From JBAXAM01 sp964213355 (GTDB lineage Bacteria > Pseudomonadota > Gammaproteobacteria > UBA9339), in NCBI GenBank assembly GCA_964213355.1, contig CAXOVY010000033.1, forward strand, positions 1 to 43,288: a DNA stretch of 43,288 nucleotides, given 5' to 3'. Position 1 is the stretch's first letter. Every line of letters starts with the position of its first letter. This document shows positions 16,806 through 25,948 of the stretch, piece by piece. The translations under genes were made by a program, and so were the position numbers. The notes below the pieces were generated by a model. It saw nothing but the letters and a program-made list of their open reading frames with translations, was not told the origin of the DNA and ran no database searches.

Positions 16806-19637
16806 ATGACAGACTACGACGTTAATCTTCCCAAGACAGATTTTCCTATGAAAGCGGATTTGCCAAAGCGTGAGCCGAAAATGCTTGAATTTTGGCGCTC
16901 AATCGATTTATACAAAAGTTTTGTCCAGCCAAAAAATGCATGTGGTAAATTTATTGTGCATGATGGACCACCATTTGCTAATGGTGACATTCATTTAGGA
17001 CACGCCTTTAATAAGATTCTTAAGGATGTTATTAATAAAACCAAGTTGCTGGATGGATATAGTGTACCTTATGTTCCAGGCTGGGATTGTCATGGCTTGG
17101 CCATCGAATTAAATGTTGAAAAGAAGTTTGGTAGGGCTGGAGTCAAGATTTCGGTCGAGCAATTTATTGCAGAATGTCGCAAGTATGCTACAGGGCAGAT
17201 ACAAGCGCAAATGTTGGCTTTCCAGCGTCTGGGAGTTGTAGGTGATTGGCAGCATCCTTATTACACGATGGATTTTAAGTATGAAGCCGATATTGTGCGC
17301 GCGTTTGCTCAGATTATAAAAAATGATTATGTTATTCGTGGTTATAAGCCGGTGCATTGGTGTATCGCTTGTGGATCATCGCTTGCCGAAGCCGAAGTTG
17401 AGTATCAAGATAAAACTTCTCCGGCAATTGATGTTAGATTTGCTGTTGTTGATCCAACAAAATTTAAAGTCGAAAATTTAAGCATTCCAATTTGGACTAC
17501 TACACCTTGGACCTTGCCAGCTAACGAAGCAGTTTGTTTGCATCCAGAATTAAAATATGTGTTAGTAAAATGTGGTGATCGTAATGAGAGTTTTATAATT
17601 TTAGAAGATTTATTGGGCGTGGTAATGCAGCGTTATGACGTGGCTACTTATCAAGTTATTGCGACCTATTTAGGTAGTGATTTAAAAAATATTATACTCA
17701 AGCATCCATTTTTGGCTGATAAAACTGTGCCGGTGATTTTGGGAGAGCATGTTACGGTTGATGCTGGAACTGGCGCGGTTCACACGGCACCGGCGCATGG
17801 CCAAGAAGATTACAAGATTGGCCTACACTATAAATTGCCTATAAAAAATCCGGTTGGACCTAATGGCAAATTTTTAAGTTCGACGCCATTTTTTGCTGGT
17901 GAAAATGTGTTTGTCGCCAATGATCATGTTATTGCGCTCCTAAAAGAAAAGGACGCTTTAATTCACGCGGAAACTTTGCAGCACAGCTACCCACATTGTT
18001 GGCGCCATAAAACTCCTTTGATTTTTCGGGCGACGCAGCAGTGGTTTATTAGTATGGATGGTTTGCGCGAGCAAACCAATAGTGCAATCGAAAAAGTAAA
18101 TTGGATTCCATTGCAAGGTAAAGAACGTATTAAGAGTATGGTAAATTTACGTCCGGACTGGTGCATTTCGCGCCAACGTTTTTGGAATACACCTCTTGCA
18201 TTATTTGTGCATAAAGAAACTGGTGAACTGCATCCTCACATGCAGCAATTAGTCAGCGAAATTATTGCACCCAACATTGAAAAGGAAGGCATTATTTATT
18301 GGCACAAACTTGATGCGCAAAAATTTTTAGAAGAACATGCAGCGGGTGTTTCTGCGGGTGACTATGAAAAAGTAGCAGACACTTTGGATGTATGGTTTGA
18401 TTCAGGTGTGTCGCATTATTGTGTGCTTGGGCAACGTCCCGAGCAGCAGCTACCAGCTGATCTTTACGTTGAAGGTAGTGATCAGTATCGTGGTTGGTTT
18501 CAGTCTTCCTTAATAACGGCAGTAGCATTGTACGGGCACGCACCATATAAAACGGTGGTAAGTCATGGTTTTACGGTTGATGCGAAAGGCCACAAAATGT
18601 CAAAATCACTGGGTAATGTGATTGCACCTGAGCAACTAATTGGTAAATATGGTGCCGATGTACTACGTTTATGGGTGGCAGCGACTGATTTGCACGGTGA
18701 TCTTGCGGCTTCTGATGAAATTTTTGCGCGCACGGTAGATGCTTATCGTATGCTCCGTAATACTGCAAGATTTTTACTCGGAAATTTGGTTGGCTTTGCT
18801 CGAGAGCGGGATTTAGTACCCCCAGAAAAAATGCTGGCACTTGATCGTTTTGCGGTTGCGCAAATTTTAAATTTAGAAAAAAGCTGCCGCGAACATTATA
18901 GTGCATATCAATTCCATTTAGCTGGCGCTAATTTGCAAGGGGTTTTATCCACGGAAATTAGTAGTTTTTATTTCAGTATCATTAAAGATCGTCTTTATAC
19001 CATGGCGCCAAATAGTTTAGGGCGACGCAGTGCCCAAACAGCGTTGCTGCATATTTTAGAAATTTTGATGCGATTGATTGCTCCGATTTTGAGTTTTACT
19101 GCCGAGGAAATTTGGCAGGAAATAAGGAAGATGGAGCAAGCGCGGGGAATGGTTTCCAGAGAGGAATCGGTTTTTATGGCGCGTTGGTACGGGGCGATTG
19201 ATGTGGCTGGTTTTGATTTATCTAAAGATCAAATTACCCTAGATGATTGGCATGCTATCCAAAATCTTCGAGTGGCAGTCAATAAAGAGTTGGAAAACTT
19301 GCGTGTTGCTGGTTCTATTGGTTCAAGTCTTGCCGCTACCGCAGTGTTATATTGCAATGCTAGTATTTTGTCAGTACTTGCGAAATTAAAAAATGACTTA
19401 CGCTTTGTATTAATTACTTCGACTGCAGTAGTAAAAGATATTGCTATTGCCCCAGCAAATGTTATTGCAACTGAACTACCTGGTTTAAAGCTTACAGTTA
19501 TGCCAACCGTGCATAAAAAATGTTCTCGTTGTTGGCACTATTGTGAGGATGTTGGCAATAACAAAGACCATCCAGAATTATGTGGTCGATGTGTAGAAAA
19601 TTTATTTGGCGGCGGCGAAGAGCGGTGTTTTGCCTAG
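16806..19637 (+). CDS. ileS: Isoleucyl-tRNA synthetase
   Basis: A 943-residue class I synthetase of the bacterial IleRS type. HIGH motif region HDGPPFANGDIHLGHAFNK (near residue 60), CP1 editing domain with TTTPWTLPANEAV and DAGTGAVHTAPAHGQEDY, the KMSKSLGN loop (near 600), and a C-terminal zinc finger CSRCWHYCEDVG plus LCGRCVENLFGG. All key motifs are intact. The zinc finger and domain order match the E. coli-type enzyme. It overlaps no start of lspA, the usual next gene. Confidence 0.98.
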   Translation: MTDYDVNLPKTDFPMKADLPKREPKMLEFWRSIDLYKSFVQPKNACGKFIVHDGPPFANGDIHLGHAFNKILKDVINKTKLLDGYSVPYVPGWDCHGLAIELNVEKKFGRAGVKISVEQFIAECRKYATGQIQAQMLAFQRLGVVGDWQHPYYTMDFKYEADIVRAFAQIIKNDYVIRGYKPVHWCIACGSSLAEAEVEYQDKTSPAIDVRFAVVDPTKFKVENLSIPIWTTTPWTLPANEAVCLHPELKYVLVKCGDRNESFIILEDLLGVVMQRYDVATYQVIATYLGSDLKNIILKHPFLADKTVPVILGEHVTVDAGTGAVHTAPAHGQEDYKIGLHYKLPIKNPVGPNGKFLSSTPFFAGENVFVANDHVIALLKEKDALIHAETLQHSYPHCWRHKTPLIFRATQQWFISMDGLREQTNSAIEKVNWIPLQGKERIKSMVNLRPDWCISRQRFWNTPLALFVHKETGELHPHMQQLVSEIIAPNIEKEGIIYWHKLDAQKFLEEHAAGVSAGDYEKVADTLDVWFDSGVSHYCVLGQRPEQQLPADLYVEGSDQYRGWFQSSLITAVALYGHAPYKTVVSHGFTVDAKGHKMSKSLGNVIAPEQLIGKYGADVLRLWVAATDLHGDLAASDEIFARTVDAYRMLRNTARFLLGNLVGFARERDLVPPEKMLALDRFAVAQILNLEKSCREHYSAYQFHLAGANLQGVLSTEISSFYFSIIKDRLYTMAPNSLGRRSAQTALLHILEILMRLIAPILSFTAEEIWQEIRKMEQARGMVSREESVFMARWYGAIDVAGFDLSKDQITLDDWHAIQNLRVAVNKELENLRVAGSIGSSLAATAVLYCNASILSVLAKLKNDLRFVLITSTAVVKDIAIAPANVIATELPGLKLTVMPTVHKKCSRCWHYCEDVGNNKDHPELCGRCVENLFGGGEERCFA

Positions 19638-19647
19638 ATTTTCTTAT

Positions 19648-22068
19648 ATGAATGCTGATATCAAAAACATCTCCGGTCTTTCCTCTCAAGAAGTTGCAGC
19701 GCGATTAAAAACTCATGGTTTTAATGAATTACCCGCGGCAAAACAGACTGTGCTTCTTGACTTTGTTTTTAAGTTATTGCGCGAGCCGATGTTTTTGTTG
19801 TTATTAATCGGTGCGACATTGTATTTTATTTTAGGTAGTAAAACCGAAAGCTTAATGTTGCTTAGCTTTGTTGTGGTGATTATAGGAATCACCTGCCACC
19901 AGGAGCGTAAAAGCGATAAAGCTATAATTGCCCTGCGTAACCTTTCAAGTCCGCGTGTATTTGTGATCCGTGAGGGTAGAGGTATGCGCATTGCCGGCCG
20001 CGAGGTTGTGCAAGGCGATATTATTGTACTCAATGAAGGAGATTCTATTTCTGCGGACGCCAAGCTTTTATCTGCTACTAACCTTTTAGTTGATGAAGCA
20101 ATCTTGACTGGTGAATCACATCCAGTGCGTAAAATGGTTGTAGAAAACCCCACAAATTTTTGTCGACCAGGTGGCGATGATTTGCCATTTGTTTATTCCG
20201 GTACTCAGGTAGTACAAGGCAGTGGTTATGCCAGAGTGGTTGCAACTGGAATTAATACTCAGATGGGTATGATTGGTAAAAGCCTTACTGCTACTGTGAT
20301 TGAGCGCACGGATTTGCAGCGAGAAACCGATGGTTTGGTGCGCAATTTTGCAATTTTTGGTTTGGTAATTTGTATTTTGGTTGCCATTATTTATGGTGTT
20401 ACTAGAACCGATTGGTTGCATGGTTTTTTAGTTGGGATTACTTTGGCAATGGCAATTTTGCCCGAAGAGTTTCCGGTGGTTTTAATTATTTTTCTTGCAC
20501 TTGGAGCCTGGCGGATTTCTTTAAAAAATGTTTTAACCCGTAGAATTCCAGCAGTAGAGGCTTTGGGTTCGGCAACTGTTCTTTGCGTTGATAAAACCGG
20601 AACTCTCACACAAAACCGGATGACGGTGTGTCAGTTGTTTGCTCACGCCCAATACTTTTTTATGCCAAGCATGGCTGTTTCTTGTGCTTTGCCGGAAATA
20701 TTTCATCAGCTGCTTGAATATAGCATCCTTGCAAGTCAACGTAATCCCTTTGATCCAATGGAAATTGCTATCAAGAATTTTGGTGTGCATTGTTTAAAGG
20801 ATACTGAGCATTTGCATGAGCTTTGGACTTTGGTGCATCAATATCCACTTTCCAAAGAATTGCTGGCTATCTCTCAAGTGTGGCAGTCAGCGAAAAACAA
20901 AGATTATGTGATTGCAGCCAAAGGTGCGCCAGAAGCTATTTTTGATTTATGTCATTTGGAGTCGAAACAAATTAAAAATTTATTAGAGCAAATTGAATTA
21001 ATGGCGCGTAAAGGATTGCGTATCATCGGTGTTGCCAAAGCCAATTTTGCCGATAAAAAACTACCAGATATACAGCATGATTTTAATTTTGAGTTTTTGG
21101 GTTTGATTGGGCTAGAAGATCCAATTCGGCCCAATGTTTTGGAGTCAGTGCGTAGTTGTTATCAAGCCGGCATAAGAGTGGTCATGCTTACCGGTGATTA
21201 TTTTGGTACGGCGCAACATGTGGCAGAGCAGATAGGATTACAAAATCCGGATGCGGTTATTGTTGGGTCAGAGCTTACCCGGATGAGTGATTTGGAATTG
21301 GCGCAAAAAATCAAAACCACAAATATTTTTGCACGTATTTTACCCGAACAAAAATTACGTATCGTCAATGTCTTAAAAGCCAATGGCGAGATTGTGACGA
21401 TGACTGGTGATGGTGTTAACGATGCGCCAGCGCTCCAGGCTGCAAATATAGGGGTCGCCATGGGTGAGCATGGAACTGATGTAGCTCGCGCAGCAGCAGC
21501 TCTCGTTTTGCTTGATGATGATTTTTCTTCTTTAGTTGCTGCAATAAGATTAGGTCGCAGAGTTTACGCTAATATCAAAAAAGCTATTACTTATCTTTTG
21601 GCAGTACATATTCCAATTATTGGTATGACGTTAATTCCAGTTTTGTTTAAATGGCCGCTCATGCTTTATCCGATTCATATGGTGTTTCTAGAATTGATTA
21701 TTGATCCGACTTGTTCGATTGTGTTTGAAGCTGAGGCTGAGGAAGCAAATGTTATGCGGCGTTCGCCGCGTAACAGTGGAGAAAAATTATTTAATCGTAA
21801 AACTGTGGTTGCAAGTTTATGGCAGGGGGGTGGGGTTTTGACTCTTAGTTTGGCCGTGTTTATGTTTGTTAGATTTTTGGGCTATAAAGAAAATAATGTT
21901 CGCGCCATTACTTTTGCGGTTTTAGTTATCTCTAATCTTGCTTTGATTTTTATTAATTGTTCGCGCCAATCACGTAATCGCGCGCTGTGGCTAATTAGTG
22001 CCGCCGCAATAGTGTTTTTGATTGCAGTTTTATTTATCCCATGCTTGCGGACATTATTTTATTTTTAA
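19648..22068 (+). CDS. P2-type cation-transporting ATPase
   Basis: A P-type ATPase of about 806 residues. N-terminal cation-ATPase domain (GLSSQEVAARLKTHGFNELP), actuator loop LTGESHPV (near 153), TM4 motif MAILPEEFPVVL, phosphorylation site CVDKTGTLTQNRM (Asp near 315) and hinge MTGDGVNDAPALQ (near 586). The layout is that of calcium/P2 pumps, but PEEFP replaces the PEGLP of Ca-ATPases, so the ion is uncertain. ATG 19648 starts just before the usual N-domain, 10 bp after ileS; a TTG at 19606 would overlap ileS. The gene occupies the place where lspA normally follows ileS. Confidence 0.88.
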   Translation: MNADIKNISGLSSQEVAARLKTHGFNELPAAKQTVLLDFVFKLLREPMFLLLLIGATLYFILGSKTESLMLLSFVVVIIGITCHQERKSDKAIIALRNLSSPRVFVIREGRGMRIAGREVVQGDIIVLNEGDSISADAKLLSATNLLVDEAILTGESHPVRKMVVENPTNFCRPGGDDLPFVYSGTQVVQGSGYARVVATGINTQMGMIGKSLTATVIERTDLQRETDGLVRNFAIFGLVICILVAIIYGVTRTDWLHGFLVGITLAMAILPEEFPVVLIIFLALGAWRISLKNVLTRRIPAVEALGSATVLCVDKTGTLTQNRMTVCQLFAHAQYFFMPSMAVSCALPEIFHQLLEYSILASQRNPFDPMEIAIKNFGVHCLKDTEHLHELWTLVHQYPLSKELLAISQVWQSAKNKDYVIAAKGAPEAIFDLCHLESKQIKNLLEQIELMARKGLRIIGVAKANFADKKLPDIQHDFNFEFLGLIGLEDPIRPNVLESVRSCYQAGIRVVMLTGDYFGTAQHVAEQIGLQNPDAVIVGSELTRMSDLELAQKIKTTNIFARILPEQKLRIVNVLKANGEIVTMTGDGVNDAPALQAANIGVAMGEHGTDVARAAAALVLLDDDFSSLVAAIRLGRRVYANIKKAITYLLAVHIPIIGMTLIPVLFKWPLMLYPIHMVFLELIIDPTCSIVFEAEAEEANVMRRSPRNSGEKLFNRKTVVASLWQGGGVLTLSLAVFMFVRFLGYKENNVRAITFAVLVISNLALIFINCSRQSRNRALWLISAAAIVFLIAVLFIPCLRTLFYF

Positions 22069-22149
22069 ACGCGATAGCCTTGAAAATAATACGAGTTTGC
22101 TTTATTTTTTAAATAGCCATAGCAAAATGTCAACAGGCTCCAGCAGTTG

Positions 22150-23190
22150 TTACAACAAGACAATATTATGCTTTTTACACTCTTGCACAGTTTGATCCGG
22201 CCAGACGCTAGCTTGTACTTCGCCTATGTGTGCCTTATGTAAAAATTGCATGCAGATGCGTGATTGACCTACGCCTCCACCAATAGTTAGGGGAAGTTCA
22301 TTGTTTAAAAGTCGGCGATGAAAGTACAATTCTTTGCGCTTTTCGGTGTTGGTAAGCTTTAGTTGTTTTAATAGGGCAGTTTGATCTACGCGAATTCCCA
22401 TAGAAGAAATTTCAAAACTGTTTTCTAAGGTAGGGTTCCAGAGAATAATATCTCCATTTAATCCTTTAAAACCATTCTCGGTTTCTGTGGTCCAATCGTC
22501 GTAATCTGGTGCTCTGCCATCGTGTGGTTGGCCATTTTTTAAAGATCCGCCAATGCCAATAATAAAAATTGCACCACGTTCTTTGGCTAATTGATATTCA
22601 CGTTCGCGTGGGGAAAGTTTTGGATAGCGTTCTTCAGCTTCTTCGGCATGAATAAAAGTTATATCTTCCGGTAGGCTTGGTTTAATATGATGGTGATGTT
22701 CATGAATGAAGAACTCTAGGCGTTGTAATATGCTGTAAATTTTCTTTACAGTTTTTCGCAGGAATTTCAAGTTGCGTTCAGAAGCCAGCACTACTCGTTC
22801 CCAATCCCATTGATCAACATAGAGTGAATGAATATTATCTAGAGGAGATTCATCTGGTCTGATCGCATTCATATCAGCATAAAGGCCATAAGCATGTGGT
22901 ATTTTGTAATCGGCAAGTGCCAAGCGCTTCCACTTCGCCAATGATTGCACTACTTCAACCTCAAGATTGGCAATATCCTTTATTTTAAAGGCTACAGGTT
23001 TTTCAATGCCATTTAAATCATCGTTAATTCCAGTCCCTTTAGGAACGAAAAGTGGTGCTGTAACTCGATAAAGCTTTAGTTCGGTCGCCAATTGTTGTTG
23101 AAAAAACTCTTTGATTAACTGAATTGCTTTTTCAGTTTGATGGATATTGAGGGTTGGGCAATAGTTTTTGGGGGCGATGAGTGTTGTCAT
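22150..23190 (-). CDS. asnA: Aspartate-ammonia ligase (asparagine synthetase A)
   Basis: A 346-residue class II synthetase-like enzyme that makes asparagine from aspartate, ammonia and ATP. Strong AsnA blocks are LFVPKGTGINDDLNGIEKPV, LAKWKRLALADY, MNAIRPDE-x-LDNIHSLYVDQWDWE, IGIGGSLKNGQPHDGRAPDYDDW and GGGVGQSRICMQFLHKAHIGEVQASVWP. It appears full length and intact, and is transcribed divergently from the permease gene at 23297. Confidence 0.96.
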   Translation of the reverse strand: MTTLIAPKNYCPTLNIHQTEKAIQLIKEFFQQQLATELKLYRVTAPLFVPKGTGINDDLNGIEKPVAFKIKDIANLEVEVVQSLAKWKRLALADYKIPHAYGLYADMNAIRPDESPLDNIHSLYVDQWDWERVVLASERNLKFLRKTVKKIYSILQRLEFFIHEHHHHIKPSLPEDITFIHAEEAEERYPKLSPREREYQLAKERGAIFIIGIGGSLKNGQPHDGRAPDYDDWTTETENGFKGLNGDIILWNPTLENSFEISSMGIRVDQTALLKQLKLTNTEKRKELYFHRRLLNNELPLTIGGGVGQSRICMQFLHKAHIGEVQASVWPDQTVQECKKHNIVLL

Positions 23191-23296
23191 AAATTTCCTC
23201 TTTTGTGAGTCACAATGAAATTCACTAAGAACCTACCATAGTTTTGGTGGTTTGACAAAGGTATATTGCAAGATGAATTTTATCAGAATAGACTAG

Positions 23297-24253
23297 ATGG
23301 ATTCAAAAACGCTAAAACATATGATCTGGTTAATCCGAAAAAATATTTTACAAATGATAGCCTTTCCTTGGAGAGATAAATCGGTAAAACGAGCTGTTAT
23401 TTTAGGTATTGCAGCCGCATTTTGTTACAGTATTATGGTGTTTTTGGTTAAACTAATTTCTGGTCATGTTGCTGAAAGTATAACAGTCTTCATCCGCTTT
23501 GCTGTCAGTTTGTTTTGGATTATATTTGTGTTGGGTTATAAGCGCTTACGGGGGGAATATTTTACGCTGAAAACTAAGCATCCCGGTTTACATCTGCTGC
23601 GAGCTTTCAGTGGCTTTGTTACGATATTTTCCCTTTATATTGCCTTAAAGTATGTGCCGCTGGTAGATGCTAATTTATTGGCCATGACTTATACTTTATT
23701 TATACCACTTTTAAGTTTCATATTTTTAGGTACAAGGACTAGCACGAAAAATTGGTTGGTCTTATTAGTTGGTTTTGTTGGAATAATTTTTATACTTAAG
23801 CCTTGTGGTGGTGTTTTTAATCCAATGATGTTAGTCGCTTTAGTTGCCGGTTTTGCTTCTGCAGTGTCATTTTTGGGTGTACATGAGTTGGCTAAGGACG
23901 ACAGCCACTATACAATAATGCTTTATTATTTTCCGCTGACTTTTGTTCTAAGCGGTGTCTTTAGTATATTTAACTGGCGTACTCCAGATCTGATTACAAT
24001 GCTGGTTTTAATTATGATTGGTATTGTTGCTACTGCGTATCAAGAGTTATTAACGCGCGCTTTGTTATGTGCATCTCCCAAAATTGTTTCGCCAATATTA
24101 TATCTAAGTGTGGTGTTTAGCGGTTTCTTGGGGTGGCTATTTTGGGGATATGTTCCTGATTTATTTTTTTTGCTGGGTATAATTTTAGTGATTTTAGGTT
24201 GTGTTTTTTCAATTTTTTATGCACAACAGGAGCCTTTGCCTCCGGAGGTTTAA
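23297..24253 (+). CDS. DMT-superfamily (EamA) permease
   Basis: A 318-residue protein with ten predicted membrane helices in two EamA halves. It has a first-half block MVFLVKLISGHVAESITVFI-like with R in TM2-3, and a second half opening near LVALVAGFASAVSFLGVHEL. The family exports metabolites, but the substrate cannot be assigned. It is followed after 18 bp by the dus gene. Confidence 0.85.
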   Translation: MDSKTLKHMIWLIRKNILQMIAFPWRDKSVKRAVILGIAAAFCYSIMVFLVKLISGHVAESITVFIRFAVSLFWIIFVLGYKRLRGEYFTLKTKHPGLHLLRAFSGFVTIFSLYIALKYVPLVDANLLAMTYTLFIPLLSFIFLGTRTSTKNWLVLLVGFVGIIFILKPCGGVFNPMMLVALVAGFASAVSFLGVHELAKDDSHYTIMLYYFPLTFVLSGVFSIFNWRTPDLITMLVLIMIGIVATAYQELLTRALLCASPKIVSPILYLSVVFSGFLGWLFWGYVPDLFFLLGIILVILGCVFSIFYAQQEPLPPEV

Positions 24254-24271
24254 AACCTGCCAATAAAAATT

Positions 24272-25255
24272 GTGAGAAACATTTTGCTTAAATCTTTGCA
24301 CATAGCTAACAAAACTTTTCCCGTGAATATTATTCAGGGGCCGCTTGCGGGTTATAGTTGTTCAGCTTTTCGCCTGCTAATTTGGGAACAAAGCAAACCG
24401 GCTTTTACATGCACCGAAATGATTTCGTGTAATGCTTTGGCGCATCAGCCTAAGCTTGCATATCGACGTTATATTGAAAAAGATCCAAATGAGGGCCCAG
24501 TCTGCTTTCAAATATTTGGTAAAGACCCGGAAAAAATAGGGCATGCTGCCAAGGTAGTTACCGATTATAATGCTGATTTAATTGATTTAAATTGTGGTTG
24601 TCCCGTAAAAAAAGTGCGACGTCAACATGCAGGTTCGAGTCTTTTAACTGATCCAGCAACGCTCTACAAGTTGCTTAGTGCAATGAGAAAAAATACGCAC
24701 TTGCCGATAGCAGCAAAAATTAGGGTTGAAGGTAATAGCTCTGATAAATTTCATACAGAGATCGTCAAAGTAATTAGTGATGCCGGTGTGGATTTTTTGG
24801 TGGTGCATGGTAGGCATTGGAATGAAACCTATAAAGATCCCTGTCATTATGATCAGATTCAATTTTTTGTTGAGGAGTTAAAAATTCCGGTAATTGGTAA
24901 TGGCGATGTCTGTTGTATTAATTCTCTGCAAAAAATGTTTGCAACTGGATGTGCTGGAGTTATGGTTGCTCGTGCTTCAGTGGGGCAATCGTGGTTAATT
25001 CAAAAGCTAATTGCCCAAATGCGTCAGCAGGATTTTATCAACCCATCTCCAGTGGAAATTGGCGCTATTTTTATGCGTCATATCCAACTGCTAGAAAAAT
25101 TATTAGGGAATGAAAAATTTGCGTTGTTACATGCGCGTAAAATTGCTGGTTTATATACCCAAGGATTGCATAATAAAAAAGAATTTTGTTTCGCTGTAAA
25201 TAATTGCAGTAGTTTGCAAGAGTTGAAAAACATTTGTTTGCGATACTTTATTTAG
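24272..25255 (+). CDS. tRNA-dihydrouridine synthase
   Basis: A 327-residue FMN enzyme that reduces uridines in the tRNA D-loop. TIM-barrel motifs: IQGPLAGYSCSAFR (phosphate/FMN region), CFQIFGKDPEKIGHAAK, LIDLNCGCPVKKVRRQHAGSS with the catalytic Cys, AAKIRVEG, FLVVHGRHWNETYKDP and VIGNGDVCCINSLQKM followed by GVMVARASVG. The start is GTG. Closest in general form to DusB-like enzymes, but the subclass is not certain. The APM(A)G usual at the N-terminus is here QGPLAG. Confidence 0.85.
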   Translation: MRNILLKSLHIANKTFPVNIIQGPLAGYSCSAFRLLIWEQSKPAFTCTEMISCNALAHQPKLAYRRYIEKDPNEGPVCFQIFGKDPEKIGHAAKVVTDYNADLIDLNCGCPVKKVRRQHAGSSLLTDPATLYKLLSAMRKNTHLPIAAKIRVEGNSSDKFHTEIVKVISDAGVDFLVVHGRHWNETYKDPCHYDQIQFFVEELKIPVIGNGDVCCINSLQKMFATGCAGVMVARASVGQSWLIQKLIAQMRQQDFINPSPVEIGAIFMRHIQLLEKLLGNEKFALLHARKIAGLYTQGLHNKKEFCFAVNNCSSLQELKNICLRYFI

Positions 25256-25285
25256 TCAGCAATTTAGAATTTGTAACTTGATATT

Positions 25286-25375
25286 TGGCGGAGAGGGTGG
25301 GATTCGAACCCACGATACGCTTGCGCATATACATGATTTCCAGTCATGCTCCTTCGGCCGCTCGGACACCTCTCC
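25286..25375 (-). tRNA. tRNA-Ser(GGA)
   Basis: A 90-nt tRNA with a long variable arm. The acceptor GGAGAGG pairs with CCTCTCC, followed by discriminator G and an encoded CCA. The anticodon loop reads ATGACT-GGA-AATCAT, and the T-loop TTCGAAT is intact. It reads UCC and UCU codons. Confidence 0.95.
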
Positions 25376-25402
25376 AGGTATAATAATCAAGGGAACAGGT
25401 TT

Positions 25403-25924
25403 TTATTTTTCTGTTCTTGTGGCCACAACATCTACTCCAGTGTCAGCTATGTTTTTTATAACTATGTCACCAATATGAATTGGAGTTGTAGTTTCAACGT
25501 TAGCAAGGATATCCATAATAGTAAAGATTTTTTCTTTAGGGATGGGTGCGGCAGTTTTTACTGGAATTACCGGGCGGCAGCCACCTGTTATTTTTATAGT
25601 GCTGGTGACAATCCTTTTGGGTGCAGTGATTTCCTCGATTGCATATTTTTTGCCACGAGGGCATTTGTTGCCAGTGATAATAAATTCAGTGCCAGATTTG
25701 TCGATTTTTAGATCACAACCTAGTGGGCAACAAATACAAGTCATGTTTATACCCATCGCATTTTGGTTTTCGGTGTTGTTGGCTACGTCGTTCGAAGCAG
25801 TCATGCACGGGAAGTGCACTCCTGCTTCTCTCTCCTTGCCGCCTAGCCGAATTCCCAAACTGCTCTGGTCTATCGGTGCTAAGCTCTGATGGTCTGTTTT
25901 TTTTTGTTGTATTATTTTTTTCAT
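25403..25924 (-). CDS. DUF1667 protein with in-frame N-terminal insert
   Basis: A 173-residue product. Residues about 61-170 form a DUF1667 domain with the cysteine motif CICCPLGC (63-70), a later NKCPRGKKYAIEE and the block VTSTIKITGG. This small protein usually partners GlpA/GlpB-like flavoproteins, as here. The family normally begins a few residues before CICCPLGC. Here a 60-residue extension precedes it, and its middle (residues 33-44) is coded by a palindromic element. The frame stays open through the insert. Alternatively translation starts at the ATG codons just before the Cys motif and the extension is not made. Confidence 0.75.
   Translation of the reverse strand: MKKIIQQKKTDHQSLAPIDQSSLGIRLGGKEREAGVHFPCMTASNDVANNTENQNAMGINMTCICCPLGCDLKIDKSGTEFIITGNKCPRGKKYAIEEITAPKRIVTSTIKITGGCRPVIPVKTAAPIPKEKIFTIMDILANVETTTPIHIGDIVIKNIADTGVDVVATRTEK
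25794..25828. repeat. Palindromic element inside the DUF1667 gene
   Basis: GAAGCAG (25794-25800) pairs with CTGCTTC (25822-25828), and TGCAC (25804-25808) pairs with GTGCA (25814-25818), giving a two-step hairpin. On the minus strand it encodes EAGVHFPCMTAS in the frame of the protein. This is the way Rickettsia palindromic elements sit inside coding genes. Confidence 0.6.
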
Positions 25925-25948
25925 GATTTTTATTAGTTTTATCCAAAT

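Noticed and set aside
19606..19647. TTG start for the P-type ATPase
   Set aside because: It would overlap ileS by 32 bp and add residues not expected before the N-terminal cation-ATPase domain; ATG 19648 is better.
25278..25926. Several plus-strand ORFs over tRNA-Ser and the DUF1667 gene
   Set aside because: One reads through the tRNA and the others are complements of the DUF1667 gene; the GGIRTHD-type string is the usual false translation of a tRNA-Ser.
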